The translations under genes and the position numbers were made by a program. A stretch of 64,000 bases of DNA from Xiphophorus maculatus (lineage: Eukaryota; Chordata; Actinopteri; Cyprinodontiformes; Poeciliidae): the NCBI RefSeq assembly GCF_002775205.1, contig NC_036447.1:15048501-15112500 (forward strand), written 5' to 3'. Each line of letters opens with the position of its first letter. Positions within the stretch are counted from its first letter, which is position 1. The notes beneath the pieces are model-generated. The model worked only from the letters and a program-made list of their open reading frames with translations, searched no databases and was not told the DNA's origin. Below, one piece after another: positions 27,401 to 36,399 of this stretch.

Positions 27401-30400
27401 AATATACTTGGTGCAGTAATTTTTTTTAGTTTTAATAAAATCTTAGTGCTTTTACATAAGAAATATTAACACAATTAACGACGTAACAAAAAGCTTACAT
27501 AGGGCCTTAAGGTTTAACCTTTAATTTTACTAAGATGTTTTGTATTCATGTCTTTATCTGTAGGATTGACTTTCATGAAACATGTTGCAAAAAAAGGTAA
27601 TGGAGAATGAATGCTTTCAGCCACACTAGATGCATTCAGACAAATAAGCTTAAATGCAAATTCCTAAGGGATTGTCCAGAGACCTGTAATTATTCGGTAT
27701 GCTTGAATCATGACAAAATGTCAAAGTACTGCTTCCAAATATCTTGATCTTAGCTCATTTTATGATTAAAGATTAGAAGAGCAGGTTACCTGAAAGTCTG
27801 TTACAGGCAAATAAACACAGTTTATTCCCCGTTTGCATCATTTTAGCTTTCAGTTGCGCTGCCGTTTGAAGCAACACAAGACATGCTTCAATTCCATCCA
27901 AAAGCAAAAACCATCATTAAGCTTGCTTACCTTCCTTTTAGCTCTGAGCTGTCCATGATAATTGTCAGATGAGTCTCCAGGAATCTCACTACCCCACAGT
28001 GTCACCCCCACGATGGTGTAAGTGATGCCCATCACCACTAAGGGCAGCACATATACTAGCACAGTCACTATGATATGATACCTGAGGGGAAAGAAAGGAA
28101 ATGTCACAGGGTGTAGGAGAACATAAAAAATGTTGATGTTAAAACATTGCGGTTAATCCTTTGCAAGTACTGGCTAATCAGTTTAAGTGTAGAGCAATCA
28201 CAGATGGCACTGCTACAGAGTGGTTACAATCCTTTTGAACTCAGCTCCCATTTCAAAATCTGCAATCCAATTTAGCAAGCCAAGCACCAAGAGTACGTGG
28301 CGGGTGGGACAGAATTAATTTTGTTCCTGGCTTAGATTTTTTTTTTTTATGTTCCACTTTAAGCAGTAATTCACTCACACCTAACAATGCCCTGTTACAG
28401 CCCTGATCAGAAGCTTACAAGACTTCATCTTGACTATAAACCCTCACGGTTATTTGATTGAACCAGTGACGTGTGGTGAGGCACTGCAAAGCTGGTGAGG
28501 CACTGACTTAATCATAATCAGATATACAAATGTAGACCAACTGCACCTGAAATTTCGCGCATGCGGACAACGTTGGAGGGCAAAAAGACAATTCTTTACA
28601 TGCCAGCTAAATAAAAAAATAATACTTTACAGTACAAACCACAGGGTGAAAATAGCAATATAAACTATTTTATCATTATATTTTTCCATTATGACAGGTG
28701 AGGCTCTGCCTCACTTGCCTCCCCTAACTGCACGTCACTGGATTGAACGTTCCTTTTCAAGTGGCATCTTGATCACACATTTTTTATCCACTGAGAAGCT
28801 TCTGGCATAATTGCAGATGGATATTTGACCACTGTTCTTGATCATTTCTGTAGTTTATTTAAATTGCCAGGTTTCCTGGCACAGCTTTTAGGCATAGAGC
28901 ACAAATTATTTTGAGTAGGGATTCTGATAACAGCATTTCCATTCTTAATACCAACATGGTCAGCTATTCTAAAACTAGCTTTGATGATTTTCTTTATGCC
29001 ACTTTATCAAAAACGATCAACCTCAGAAAGAAAGTATGAGAATAATCCATGATTCACCAAGTATAAGCTGACCATAAAGTGAAAGATGTTAGAATATGAG
29101 TGTCGTAGTGAAGAAAGCTTAACATCAAAGCAGTTCTAAATTAGATGGCATCAGAAAAAAAAGAACCCTTTCAAGTAAATTTGCAGCTTCCCAGAAGGAG
29201 TTGTGAAACACCTTTTCAGAAAAACATTTATCAGAGGATACAATGGTTAAGCTATTTGAACAGGAAGCATTTGCTGAGCAGCAAAGTTGATGCTTAATTG
29301 TGATGGTGGCAGCATCATGACGAGGTGTGTTTTCTATCAGTGGTAGTGGTGCATTGCAGACAGATGGCAAGATAATTAAGAAAGATGACAATCTTCAACA
29401 TCACCTGAAATTATTAGCCAGATGGTTGAAACTTGGACATACAGTAAATGGACTTTCCGACGAGACAATGATTCCCACTGAACATAAAACTATCCTTCTG
29501 GTGTGGATCAAGCAAAGAAATTACCAATAAATTTAAGACTGTGCACCAAATATTTGTGTTTAATTTTAATTAATGTTGCATATTGTTCAGTCAAACCTTT
29601 GATTAAGATTGTATTTTAACATTTTCTCACAAGAAAAAGACAAATGTCAAAAACTAATAGCGTTATATGTTATCATCATATGTAATATAATTACATTCTT
29701 TCTACCAGTTTGATTAAAAAAAATATCAGGTATCCCTATGGTGGTGGCTGAGTTAAAGCCACCACCATAGCTCAAGCGGAAACCTATAAACCTCTGAAAA
29801 TTACATGGAGAGAAACAAATAATCTTTCTGAAATTATATTTCCTCACATAAAGTGGTCATCTGCCATGCGAGGCCAGGCGACATAGCAGATGGTTCTGTG
29901 CGGTTGAGCTCGAGTGGTGGAGAAATAGCACAGAGGGAAAGCCAGTACCACTGCCATGCTCCAGATACTGACGATGACTCCCATGGTGACCTTTGCTGAG
30001 AGACGGGGCTTCAGTGGGTGGATGATGGCCATGTATCTGCGGAAAGAAGGTTGGCATTTTTAAAGATGGTCTTTGTGCTTGGACACACAACATAGTTAAT
30101 TACTGATTAATGGATTTAATCTTACTGAACTCAATGTGTGTTAATATTCCACACACAAAATTGTGTCTTCTGGAAATAAGAAATTTGTGTGAAAATGATA
30201 ATATAATAAGAAGAAGGAAATTAAAACAGAGCAGCCTGTTACGGATGTAATTTTGTAAGGTTTTGACCGGGTGGAATGACCTAATGTACCAGTTTTCACT
30301 GAGCTGTAAGGAAAAATGTTGGATCTGTTTGTTGTAGTTATTGTATGCATTGTCTGTTGTGTTGAGAAGCTACATAATTTCCATAAAAATGATTATTTCA

Positions 30401-33400
30401 TAAGGTTTCACATGCAAGTTTATTGGGTGCAATACACCTGGAGTGTATTTTAAAACAGTGCTTTATTCTGTGCAGCACAGTGGGGAGAAGCATTGCTGCT
30501 CTGCTTTCAGGAAAATAAACGAGGCTTTCCTTTCAAAACATTACATATACTGGTGCTGCATAACTACTGCTGTATTTCTCAGTGCCTTCAACTCCATCAC
30601 ATCAGCCAACATTGTCTTTCAATCTTAGTTCATAAATCACCCTGCTGCAAATACTTGATTAGGGATCTAGTGTCGGGGCCAGTGTAATGTAGTTTCACAC
30701 AATTGCTTGTGATTGGATGAAGCATCTTTGTTGTTGCCCCTCAGGGAGCTGCTCTGGTAACAGAGAAAAAGCCAATTTTTTTTACCTCCTCAGTGAAACT
30801 GAATTTGCAGCTCTGAAGCTTTTTGATCAGCAGTTTGAAAATCATGCAGCGTCCAAAATGGGGTTTGTGTAACTGGTAACTTTTAGAGTTTCAGTTGAAA
30901 TAAAATGCAGAAACACCCAGAAGCACATACACTGATTTACACTGTTTTTAGGCTGCAGGACATTAATAAGTTATATTCACCAAGTAGAATAGCAAATATT
31001 TCTGAATTTGTAATTTGGCCAGTGGGAATGAAATATTCAAGAAGACGATGTTGTGAACCTAGAAGAAGTTACCTTGGAAGATGCTCACTCTAGCAGCTAA
31101 ACATTATGCAATCAGTTAAAATCTAAGTCTTCAAGACTCAACCCTGGTTTAGATTTTCACACTGGAAAACATTGTAGTAATGGTCCCCTTTTTTATCCAT
31201 ATTTTCTGTACAAGCCCTGAATTGGCAAATTATTGAATATTTATTAAACTTTGAATAAGATCACTGACCAGAAATTGACCCCTTTTCCTTTGGGATAGTG
31301 GAAAAGCAATCTGGATGGACTGAAAACAGCTGCAAAGTTAGTCACTTTTAGTCATGTTTTGGTCCAATTCTAAAAAAAACGGTCTATTTAAAATCAGTGA
31401 CAAATTTGATGAGATGGGTTCCTTTGCTTAAATATTATTCATCTCTCAAATTCTAGTCAAATTGTTTTGTTTACTGACATTTTTGTTGTCGAAGAAAAAT
31501 AAAGGCATTTTTTAAAATAAACATTTCAGTTAAAAGGTCAAGTCGTCTTTGAAATGTTGATGCACATTTTTATTGGTTTAGCCGTTCCTGCTAAAAACAG
31601 AAATGGTTTAGTTTTAGCTTGAAATACTGATTTTCTACAATTTACTGTTTTAATTCAAATCCATTCATTGATTTCCTTGTGAGATGGAGAACTTAATTAG
31701 TAAGTGCTGTTAAAAAAATGCAATAGTTATACTTTTAGCAGGATTATTCAGTATTGCAGATCTGTACATCCAGATATGTGTGTGAAGCTCATTAATGAAC
31801 ATTCTGGCTGACTAGGCACAAATAAAAGAAAAACTTCACATTAGTGACACTCCACAACTAGAGATATCTTTCCCAAAGACAAAGTTTGTTATGATATCAA
31901 AACTTATGGTCATCCCTAATAATTACTTAAGGACCATGAATTTCCATTTTTACATAGTGTCATGTTAATGGTAAAACATGAATTTAACGTCAGGACCAAA
32001 CTGTGCATGACTGTGAAAAAAGCAACAACATCAAAGCAGTAAGATAACAATAATAAAAGGTATTACTGATCACAAAGTGTTCATATCGGAGGAATGTTCA
32101 AAATAATGATTTTGTATTCAGATCAGGACGAACAACCTTTTGCCTCTGAGTGTTTTGTTCAACACAGAGTAGAGGAGGAGAACTTTGTATAATTTGTGAA
32201 ATTTACAGAGTTAGTGTCATTGTTTTGGATAAAACTTAGCTTTGTCCAAAAATAGTTTGGGAGCATTAGCCAAAGCATAAATTCAAAGCTGTGTTGGTAA
32301 GATAGAAAGAGAAATGGTATCTGTTTGGGAAATAAATCTCATCAGAATGTGAGTCGTGTAAAAGAAACATGAGACTTAACACACAAGTGGTTCTACAAAA
32401 GAATAGATAAGAGGAATTAAGTTAATGTTTTGGAATGGCCAAGTCAAATTCTTGACCTAAATCCAGAGGAAAGGTTGTGGAGGGAACTGAAGCGGACGGT
32501 TCATATGAGTTGAAACTGTTCCGCACAGCTGAATATGAATGTGCATGACTGATTAGGTTTCACTAGAAACTTTACATTGTAATGTTTTCAATATGTATTA
32601 GTTTTATTTAATTCTATAAGTATCATCTACTTCAAACACTCATAATTAAGCCTATATTTATAAACAATTTAAGCATCACTATTTATGGAGGGAGTGCTGT
32701 TCTCAAGCCGACAGTATATGTATGTGCAATAACTTTGTTGCAATAAATAGCTGGAATACCGGCTGTAAATTCACTCTTTATGCAAAAACTTGTCTTTTGC
32801 AGCAGTCCCCATAAAAGCGCCTGCCTGCAGAGAGATTTCAGGAAGGACAAATTCACAGATGATCACGAACTGTGGCTTCTGCCATTTCAAGACATCAGAG
32901 CGGAGACAGCGCCATACCAGGGTTAAGGAAAGCATGACCGGAGGTTACATCTGCATCATGTAGGCTAGGTCATTGCAATGTTCTCTTTCTCAGTAAACAA
33001 ACTGTGAGATTCAAGGGGCACTGCAGGCCAAAAATACCAATTGTAGTTGCAGTAGAGGAGCCAAAACAGGCTTTGCTCGAGGAAATACATTGTTTTGTGT
33101 CAAGGGGAAGCACTGTGCTGAGAAGACACCTCACACAACATCACAGCACGCTCAACATGCAAACTTAACAACACTGCTATTCCTTCTTTGCATCTTTTGT
33201 CTTCATCTTCGGCGAATAGATGAAGCTTTCATAGAATAGAATAGAATAGATCTTTATTGTCCCCTATAGGGGAAATTATGATAGTTTAGTAATTAAAGCC
33301 CAGCTGAAAGTGTTGAATTTCCAAATAACTGGAAACCACAGAGCAATAAGAAACAGAGAAGAAAGGATGACTGCATGTGACAGAAAACAAAAAGCTTAGA

Positions 33401-35422
33401 GCGTTAAAAATGGGAAATCTTTTCTAACATGCTGGCACAAACTCCCATTCACAAAGCTACTGATTCAGCCTGATTGTGGTGTAACAAAAATAAATATATT
33501 CTCAACTATTATTGTAACCATTTATTGTCTAATAAAAATCTAAAAGGTATGACATGCCTATGTATGCAGCCCACCTGACTTAAGATTTGTAAGACCACCT
33601 TCTGATATAACTTTGCTGATTTTTTTATTCATTTGTCATTGAAACAAAGCTCAAGTTCAGTGAGAGTATGTGGTGAGCATCAGCAAGCATCAAGAATTGC
33701 CACATTTTCTCAGTTGGATTTAGAGCTGGGCTTTGACTAGACCATTTTAACTAATTTCTATGATTTGAATTAAACCTTCCCACTGTAACTCTGGCTCTTA
33801 ATGAGGTTTTCCTGCTTGAAGATAAACCTCTATTTATGTCTAGCATCAGGTTCTCTCCAGAGATTTCATGTATTTAGTTCCATCTACTTGACAATCAGCC
33901 AGTTTCCCTGTCCAAGTTGAAGGAAAGCCTACCGACAGTCATCACCATGTGTTGAGGCAGGAATTGTGTGCAGAGTTGGTTTTACTCCAAGCACATTATT
34001 TTGTACGAATGCCAAAGAGCAACATTTCAGTCTAATTTGACCACAGCAGTTTCTTTCACAAGTTCACTGAGTCTCTTACACCTCACAATCAAATGGCTTT
34101 GTTTCCACAATGGCTCTGTTCTTGTTACTCCTCCATAAAGGCCTTAATTGTAGAGAGCACAACTAATTGTTCTGCTGTGAACGGATTATAATCCCAAGAT
34201 GTAAACCTTAATTGGCCAATCTTTCTAGGTGGACAACCATGACCTGCCCGGTCATAGCTGTGATGGTTTACATTTATACCATTCACTTTTAATTTTCAGA
34301 TTACTGACCAGATCTCTATTCTATGCTTGCAATATTGATTTAAGAGCTAAACTTCCCAACAACTTGTTCCTGACCTGTCTGCTGTGGTTCTTGGTGTTTG
34401 TGATGTTGTTTCTTTAGTGATGCTCTTTAACAAACCTCTGAGGCCTTCTTGGAACAGCTGTGTTAACATGAATAATACGCAGGCGGACTCTAACTCTGTG
34501 AATTCTGAAAGCAATTTGATGGGCATGGTTTTATTTAGGGGTATTATAGTAAAGAGTTTTGCATTTCTCAGTTTTCTTTTCTTTATAGAAAAAGGTCAAA
34601 CAAAAGTAATAATTTACTTAAACTTCCAATTTGCTCAACATGTTATGTTTGTCTAAACCTCAATAAAACCACTCTACGTTTGTGGTAGTAATAGGGGAAA
34701 ATGTGAAAAAACAAAACAAACAAACAAAAAAACACCGAAAAAAAAAAAACATGAGAGGATGTCCTCTAGTGGAAAATAAACATCAGGGTGGCTAATGAAG
34801 AGAGCAAGAAGATAATTGGGAAGTTCAATTCAAACCGAAGTCTCGGAAAAGACATAAAAGCCGAATAAACCGCAGTTTATCTTCAAGAATTGAATACGAG
34901 AAATAATCAAGTCTAATTCAATTCAATTTTCTACCAGCCCTGGTGTAGCCCTACATAATTAAATTTAATGCAACCATACTTGCTAATATACAACATAGAC
35001 TAAGAATCACTGCATTATCTGAACTATTATTAATGTTAATTTCCATAGACCCACCTGTCCACAGCTATTGCAGTCATGGAGTAGATGCTTGCAAACACAG
35101 ATGTCACTGGGAAGAAGTTTTGGAATTTACAGTAGGCATCCCCGAAGTACCAGTCTCCATGGGCAGCGTAGATAAAGTTTATCAAAGTGTTAAAAGCGGC
35201 CATCGACGCGTCCGAAAAGGCCAAGTTAAGCAGAAAGTAGTTGGTCACCGTCCGCATCCGCTTATGGGCGAGAATGATCCATATCACGATGAGGTTTCCA
35301 AACACGGCCACCGCCAGCACGGAGCTGTAAGCGACCGACCAGAGAGCGATGCGCCACGGCGGCTGCACGAACTGGTTGGTGTAATTCGATGTTACATTGG
35401 ATCCGTTGTATGGCGTCCCCAT
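3173..35422 (-). CDS. tacr3: Tachykinin receptor 3 (neurokinin-3 receptor), complete, 5 exons
   Basis: This is a class A G-protein-coupled receptor for tachykinins, expected in the neuronal plasma membrane and coupled to Gq. Coding exons on the minus strand: 35055-35422, 29848-30036, 27931-28081, 3929-4125 and 3173-3497. All junctions are GT/AG and the frame stays open for 1230 nt, giving 409 aa. The N-terminus has three N-glycosylation sequons (Asn6, Asn9, Asn13). Seven membrane segments follow, with the DRY motif at residues 122-124 split by intron 1, CWLP near 251-254 in helix 6, and NPVIY at 292-296 in helix 7. Four introns at the positions of the mammalian receptor gene, and near-identity to human NK3R through helices 1-3 and the [10 protein letters not shown] segment, favour tacr3 over tacr1 or tacr2. 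Which teleost paralogue it is cannot be decided here. The N-terminus is shorter than in human (465 aa total there). Confidence 0.93.
3929..4125 (-). CDS. tacr3: tacr3 coding exon 4 (helices 6 and 7)
   Basis: The acceptor is TGTTACAG|GTGG and the donor AGCAG|GTGGGT. The exon is 197 nt. It encodes [20 protein letters not shown] (helix 6) and helix 7 with [15 protein letters not shown]. It ends two bases into Arg302, which exon 5 completes. Confidence 0.93.
5737..5780. repeat. Overlapping hairpins with exclusive pairings
   Basis: Segment 5737-5749 is the perfect reverse complement of 5758-5770. Segment 5752-5762 is the perfect reverse complement of 5770-5780. The two stems share bases, so only one can form at a time. 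Confidence 0.85.
5810..5940. repeat. Degenerate teleost interspersed repeat
   Basis: The stretch has the common fish-repeat text in which a tttaaccaggtaaaccccat block is followed by an attttcaag..gaacctggg block. It is non-coding and intronic. The exact family was not determined. Confidence 0.45.
8180..8705 (-). mobile_element. Degenerate Tc1/mariner element, 5' half
   Basis: The plus strand reads as the complement of a common fish Tc1-like element. A gtaaaggtggacagtcatgtctt block (complement of the HTH region) is followed by an acaactttactcctgacttgtctgctg block. The terminal stretch holds atgttggtctaacacaaaatc and acaaaatgggagaatgttcaagg. Many stops and deletions make it non-functional. It lies in tacr3 intron 3. 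Confidence 0.7.
8376..8407. repeat. 11-bp perfect hairpin inside the Tc1 remnant
   Basis: An atttcgtttga arm is followed within ten bases by its exact reverse complement. It is a short snap-back structure within otherwise decayed transposon sequence. Confidence 0.7.
10594..10782. mobile_element. hAT-type MITE, diverged copy
   Basis: Terminal inverted repeats are recognisable: a ggtatcaaactccgg start and a gatcagagtttaagacccctg end. The interior holds a degenerate tgattcaaatgg block. A better copy of the same family is at 38178-38402. No target duplication could be confirmed. Confidence 0.55.
10960..11650 (+). mobile_element. Degenerate Tc1/mariner transposase remnant
   Basis: Recognisable transposase DNA runs in order. 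First come the HTH part (ctacctaaactgacaggcagc) and the gagaagcagccaagaagcac block. Next is the catalytic-region text gtggaggtcgactttccagcagg followed by ataataacactaatcataaagc, corresponding to FQQDNDPKHTA. The 3' tail has aaaattttgaaaaccatgtata. Frameshifts break it; an open frame at 11220-11444 is only a fragment. It lies in tacr3 intron 3. Confidence 0.75.
12690..12960 (+). mobile_element. Second-type Tc1-like transposase remnant
   Basis: The stretch ctcaagaaatctgccaagaagccaaagcctgggcacaaataggcctcctaaat is written here only in part: aaagcctgggcacaaatagg followed by cctcctaaatgaacaataac. It matches the catalytic region of another fish Tc1-like family, ahead of its DDE segment. A 73-codon frame at 12676-12897 covers part of it. 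It is broken and non-functional. Confidence 0.5.
12961..15599. other. tacr3: tacr3 intron 3, repeat-poor stretch
   Basis: No coding signal is seen; several open frames of 65-121 codons on the minus strand lack family features and codon bias. A 22-bp segment at 13825-13846 recurs exactly at 15304-15325, where it forms one arm of a perfect hairpin. A 13-base A run lies at 13151-13164. Confidence 0.4.
15309..15385. repeat. Two adjacent perfect hairpins
   Basis: The first stem has 21-bp perfect arms at 15309-15329 and 15335-15355 around a five-base loop. The second has 12-bp perfect arms at 15359-15370 and 15374-15385 around a three-base loop. They sit three bases apart in tacr3 intron 3. The first arm, with its left flank, is also found 1.48 kb away at 13825-13846. 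Confidence 0.9.
15600..16190 (+). mobile_element. Tc1/mariner remnant with internal deletion
   Basis: Two recognisable pieces of the same family remain. One is ccagagatccacagctcaag followed by tgggagaatctgctgacaga near 15626-15661. The other is the transposase C-terminal text with gtaaagctggtagagaagtacc near 15957. Between and after these it is decayed. No coding capacity remains. Confidence 0.6.
16617..17553 (+). mobile_element. hAT-superfamily transposon with BED-finger remnant
   Basis: The element occupies 16625-17545 (921 bp). It is flanked by perfect 8-bp target duplications gtttcctc at 16617-16624 and 17546-17553. Its ends are tagtgatg and catcacta, and both subterminal regions are rich in gagccg/cggctc motifs typical of fish hAT ends. 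An internal GC-rich segment holds a diverged duplication (about 16755-16825 and 16848-16928). At 17176 a frame starts with [13 protein letters not shown], the BED zinc-finger beginning. The finger's Cys pair (codons 17240-17242 and 17249-17251) and the [10 protein letters not shown] histidines (codons at 17300 and 17315) lie in another frame because of a small deletion near 17238. The catalytic domain is absent, so it can move only in trans. Confidence 0.85.
17176..17335 (+). pseudogene. Broken BED-type zinc finger of a hAT transposase
   Basis: Translation gives the conserved aromatic start WTHFN and then, after a frame change near 17238, C-R-L-C and [10 protein letters not shown], the two halves of a C2H2-type BED finger. 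In the intact family this N-terminal domain binds the transposon ends. Here the frame closes at a TAG near 17330 and no RNase-H-like domain or dimerisation region follows. It is a relic of the element at 16625-17545. Confidence 0.7.
17899..18510 (+). other. Possible solo LTR or spliced non-coding unit
   Basis: The 612-bp stretch begins TGTTA and ends TAACA, as LTRs often do. It contains a GC-richer leader at 17970-18160, a donor-like CAACGTG|GTGAGT near 18150, an acceptor-like TTATTTACAG near 18437, and an AATAAA at about 18467. No target-site duplication is visible, which weakens the LTR reading. It may instead be two exons of a non-coding RNA. Either is speculative. Confidence 0.25.
18511..21029. 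other. tacr3: tacr3 intron 3, mid portion
   Basis: The stretch holds a degenerate repeat at about 19150-19260 (TTTTATTTGTATAGCCCCTTT type with caaagtgctttatatc, common in fish 3' repeat tails). An A-rich patch lies at 19575-19620. Nothing coding can be supported. Confidence 0.4.
21040..22882 (+). mobile_element. Helitron/Helentron-like non-autonomous element
   Basis: A 5' segment (about 21040-21830) of mildly GC-richer unique text is followed by a tandem array. A 3' segment (22715-22882) comes next, rich in cgggcc/ccccgg blocks. It contains an aaatttctgccgaaattt inverted repeat and ends in CTAG followed by T. An internal minisatellite, a subterminal hairpin and a CTAG-T end are features of Helitron/Helentron derivatives. 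The left boundary is approximate and no Rep/helicase coding is present. The family call is by structure only. Confidence 0.45.
21820..22715. repeat. Seven-copy tandem repeat, about 128-bp unit
   Basis: The marker ttagtttgg (twice slightly changed) recurs at 21869, 21998, 22126, 22254, 22383, 22512 and 22640, a period of 128-129 bp. Each unit also carries tttgaaatgaag and aaataaaagccttgaatatt blocks. Copies fall into two subtypes: one with a tgtgttttgagcattatata segment and one with ctctttttggctttatttga. This suggests block duplication within the array. Confidence 0.92.
22883..27930. other. tacr3: tacr3 intron 3, 5' portion
   Basis: No coding frame with family support was seen. A Tc1-type 5' fragment lies near 25810-25930 (ggcaggccaacacaaaatca). 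Short hairpins lie at 25069-25095 (tatcttttg/caaaagata) and near 25137-25160 (ggttaacat/atgttaacc). An AT-rich run lies at 26358-26380. Otherwise nothing recognisable. Confidence 0.4.
27931..28081 (-). CDS. tacr3: tacr3 coding exon 3 (helix 5)
   Basis: The acceptor is TTCCCCTCAG|G and the donor AAG|GTAAGC. The exon is 151 nt. It encodes [20 protein letters not shown] (helix 5) and the third intracellular loop start ending in LRAKRK. This is the expected exon of the family and its donor faces the giant intron 3. Confidence 0.92.
28456..28748. mobile_element. hAT-type MITE with perfect 8-bp target duplication
   Basis: The element occupies 28464-28740 (277 bp), with ends cagtgacgtg and cacgtcactg, perfect inverted repeats. 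The 8-bp sequence gattgaac is repeated exactly on both sides (28456-28463 and 28741-28748). It lies in tacr3 intron 2. Its ends match a MITE type seen across teleosts. It has no coding capacity. The intact target duplication indicates a rather recent insertion. Confidence 0.9.
29250..29530 (+). mobile_element. Tc1-like transposase fragment
   Basis: The stretch has the gtgatggtggcagcatcatg core of fish Tc1-like transposase genes, followed by agaaagatgacaatcttcaa and actatccttctggtgtggat. It is truncated and mutated, in tacr3 intron 2. Confidence 0.65.
29736..29770. repeat. 14-bp perfect hairpin in tacr3 intron 2
   Basis: The arms are 29736-29749 and 29757-29770 (ctatggtggtggct and its reverse complement), with a seven-base loop. 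It lies about 80 bp from the tacr3 exon 2 donor on the intron side, so in the pre-mRNA it would fold close to a splice site. Confidence 0.9.
29848..30036 (-). CDS. tacr3: tacr3 coding exon 2 (intracellular loop 2 to helix 4)
   Basis: The acceptor is TTTCCGCAG|A and the donor AT|GTGAGG. The exon is 189 nt and phase-matched to its neighbours. It begins by completing Arg123 and continues [15 protein letters not shown], the tachykinin-receptor second intracellular loop. Helix 4 and part of extracellular loop 2 follow, including the conserved Cys in TICYVAWP. Confidence 0.92.
30037..33559. other. tacr3: tacr3 intron 1, 3' portion
   Basis: Mostly unique AT-rich DNA. It holds a short Tc1-like piece at about 32420-32500 (tggaatggccaagtcaaatt followed by cttgacctaaatcc). 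A tagaa-type run with tctttattgtcccctatagg lies at 33228-33290, the 3' end of a common fish retroposon. The block 32690-33000 is more GC-balanced and could be conserved non-coding sequence. No gene was seen. Confidence 0.4.
33560..34690 (-). mobile_element. Near full-length degenerate Tc1/mariner element
   Basis: The plus strand is the complement of a Tc1-like transposon from tail to head: tcagttggatttagagctgg, gggctttgactagaccattt, ctccataaaggccttaattg, aggtggacaaccatgacctg, ttcctgacctgtctgctgtg and caaacctctgaggccttctt occur in the expected order. About 1.1 kb long, with frameshifts and stops throughout. Short open frames at 34229-34656 are antisense artefacts. It lies in tacr3 intron 1. 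Confidence 0.8.
34691..35054. other. tacr3: tacr3 intron 1, 5' end
   Basis: An A-rich run at 34706-34750 is followed by unremarkable AT-rich DNA up to the exon 1 donor at 35053-35054. Nothing else was seen. Confidence 0.5.
35055..35422 (-). CDS. tacr3: tacr3 coding exon 1 (N-terminus to DRY)
   Basis: This exon starts at ATG 35420-35422 and ends at an AG|GTGGGT donor inside the Arg codon of DRY. It encodes residues 1-122 plus two bases: the glycosylated N-terminus, helices 1-3 and the conserved extracellular Cys before helix 3. The Met precedes a segment colinear with human NK3R (NQFVQP.WRIALW), which supports this start. A further upstream coding exon is not excluded but is not needed. Confidence 0.93.
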
Positions 35423-35860
35423 CCTCCTCTGCTTTTATCCGAACTCAGTTAAGATCTAATCTATCAATATATGTTGTTTTTTTTTTGTCCTTTAATCTAT
35501 TTATTGAAGCGCAAAACTGGATTGGCAGAAGAGGATTTGCGCATAGGCGCCATTGCGCGCAAATTAAAGAGTCCCTATCTTCCTCGATGTCGGTCTGCAG
35601 TCGCTCTGGACAGCTCTCCAATCCGTGCGTAAACCAGCTGTGATCCGGTGCCTGTTGAATGTGGGTGTGAACACACAGCCTTCTCCGTCCGCAGCAACAG
35701 GCGAAGTGACGCACAAGTGCGCCGAACAGTGAAACAGATTGATCGATAGTTGTGTGGCTGCTGTTTCAAACTTCATGAATAACAAACAACATGAGCTGTC
35801 TGTCTCCGCAGTGTATAATCTGTCACGGAACACTGAGGTTTCTTTATCTCCAAAATGATG
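35423..35860 (-). promoter_or_regulatory. tacr3: Presumed tacr3 5' UTR and promoter region
   Basis: Immediately upstream of the tacr3 start codon the DNA becomes richer in CpG (35530-35720, with gcgcataggcgccattgcgcgc) than the surrounding AT-rich sequence. That is consistent with a CpG-type promoter. No TATA box at a convincing distance was seen. The transcription start could not be placed. Open frames on both strands here have no family match. Confidence 0.4.
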
Positions 35861-36202
35861 TTGTGACAGCAGAGTTCCAGATACAGGATATGAAATGTGG
35901 CAGCAATACTTTTTTTTCTAATACACCTTTTGAACAGTTAATTGTGGTAGAAATCCTCTAATTTATTATCACAAAGTAAATTTACACCTTATTCCTTGCT
36001 AAAGTCTTATTGATGTGAACCTTTTCACATAGTTACAGCCACAAACTAAACAATGAGTTCAGAGAAATTAACATACTTTTCAGAATCCTGGCGTTTCTCT
36101 TTGAATATCCTTTATTTATTCTTATGTAACATTCTAATTTTCTGAGACCTGAAATATGGATTCTCATTTTCTGTAATCCACAGTTATCCAAATTAAGGTT
36201 TT

Positions 36203-36292
36203 GAAATACACTGCTCAAAAACATAAAGGGAACACTTAAACAGGTGTTTAACACTTAAAGTGTTCCCTTTATTTTTTGAGCAGTATATTTCA
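36203..36292. repeat. Palindromic MITE end pair (ACTGCTCAAAAA type)
   Basis: A nearly perfect 90-bp palindrome: gaaatacactgctcaaaaac on the left matches, inverted, gtttt-ttgagcagtatatttc on the right, with an inner ataaagggaacactt repeat. The actgctcaaaaa end and TA flanks resemble a Tc1/mariner-derived MITE that has collapsed to its two ends. Confidence 0.65.
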
Positions 36293-36399
36293 TGCTTTGT
36301 GTAATGAATTTATACATCAGTTTCATTTTCTGAAAAATTGTTGAACTTTTTCTTGATAGTCTATTCTTTTGAGCTGTGCTTGTATGTAGGCAAGCAAAA

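Noticed and set aside
35033-35452. Plus-strand 139-codon open frame over tacr3 exon 1
   Set aside because: It is the antisense of a strongly conserved receptor exon.
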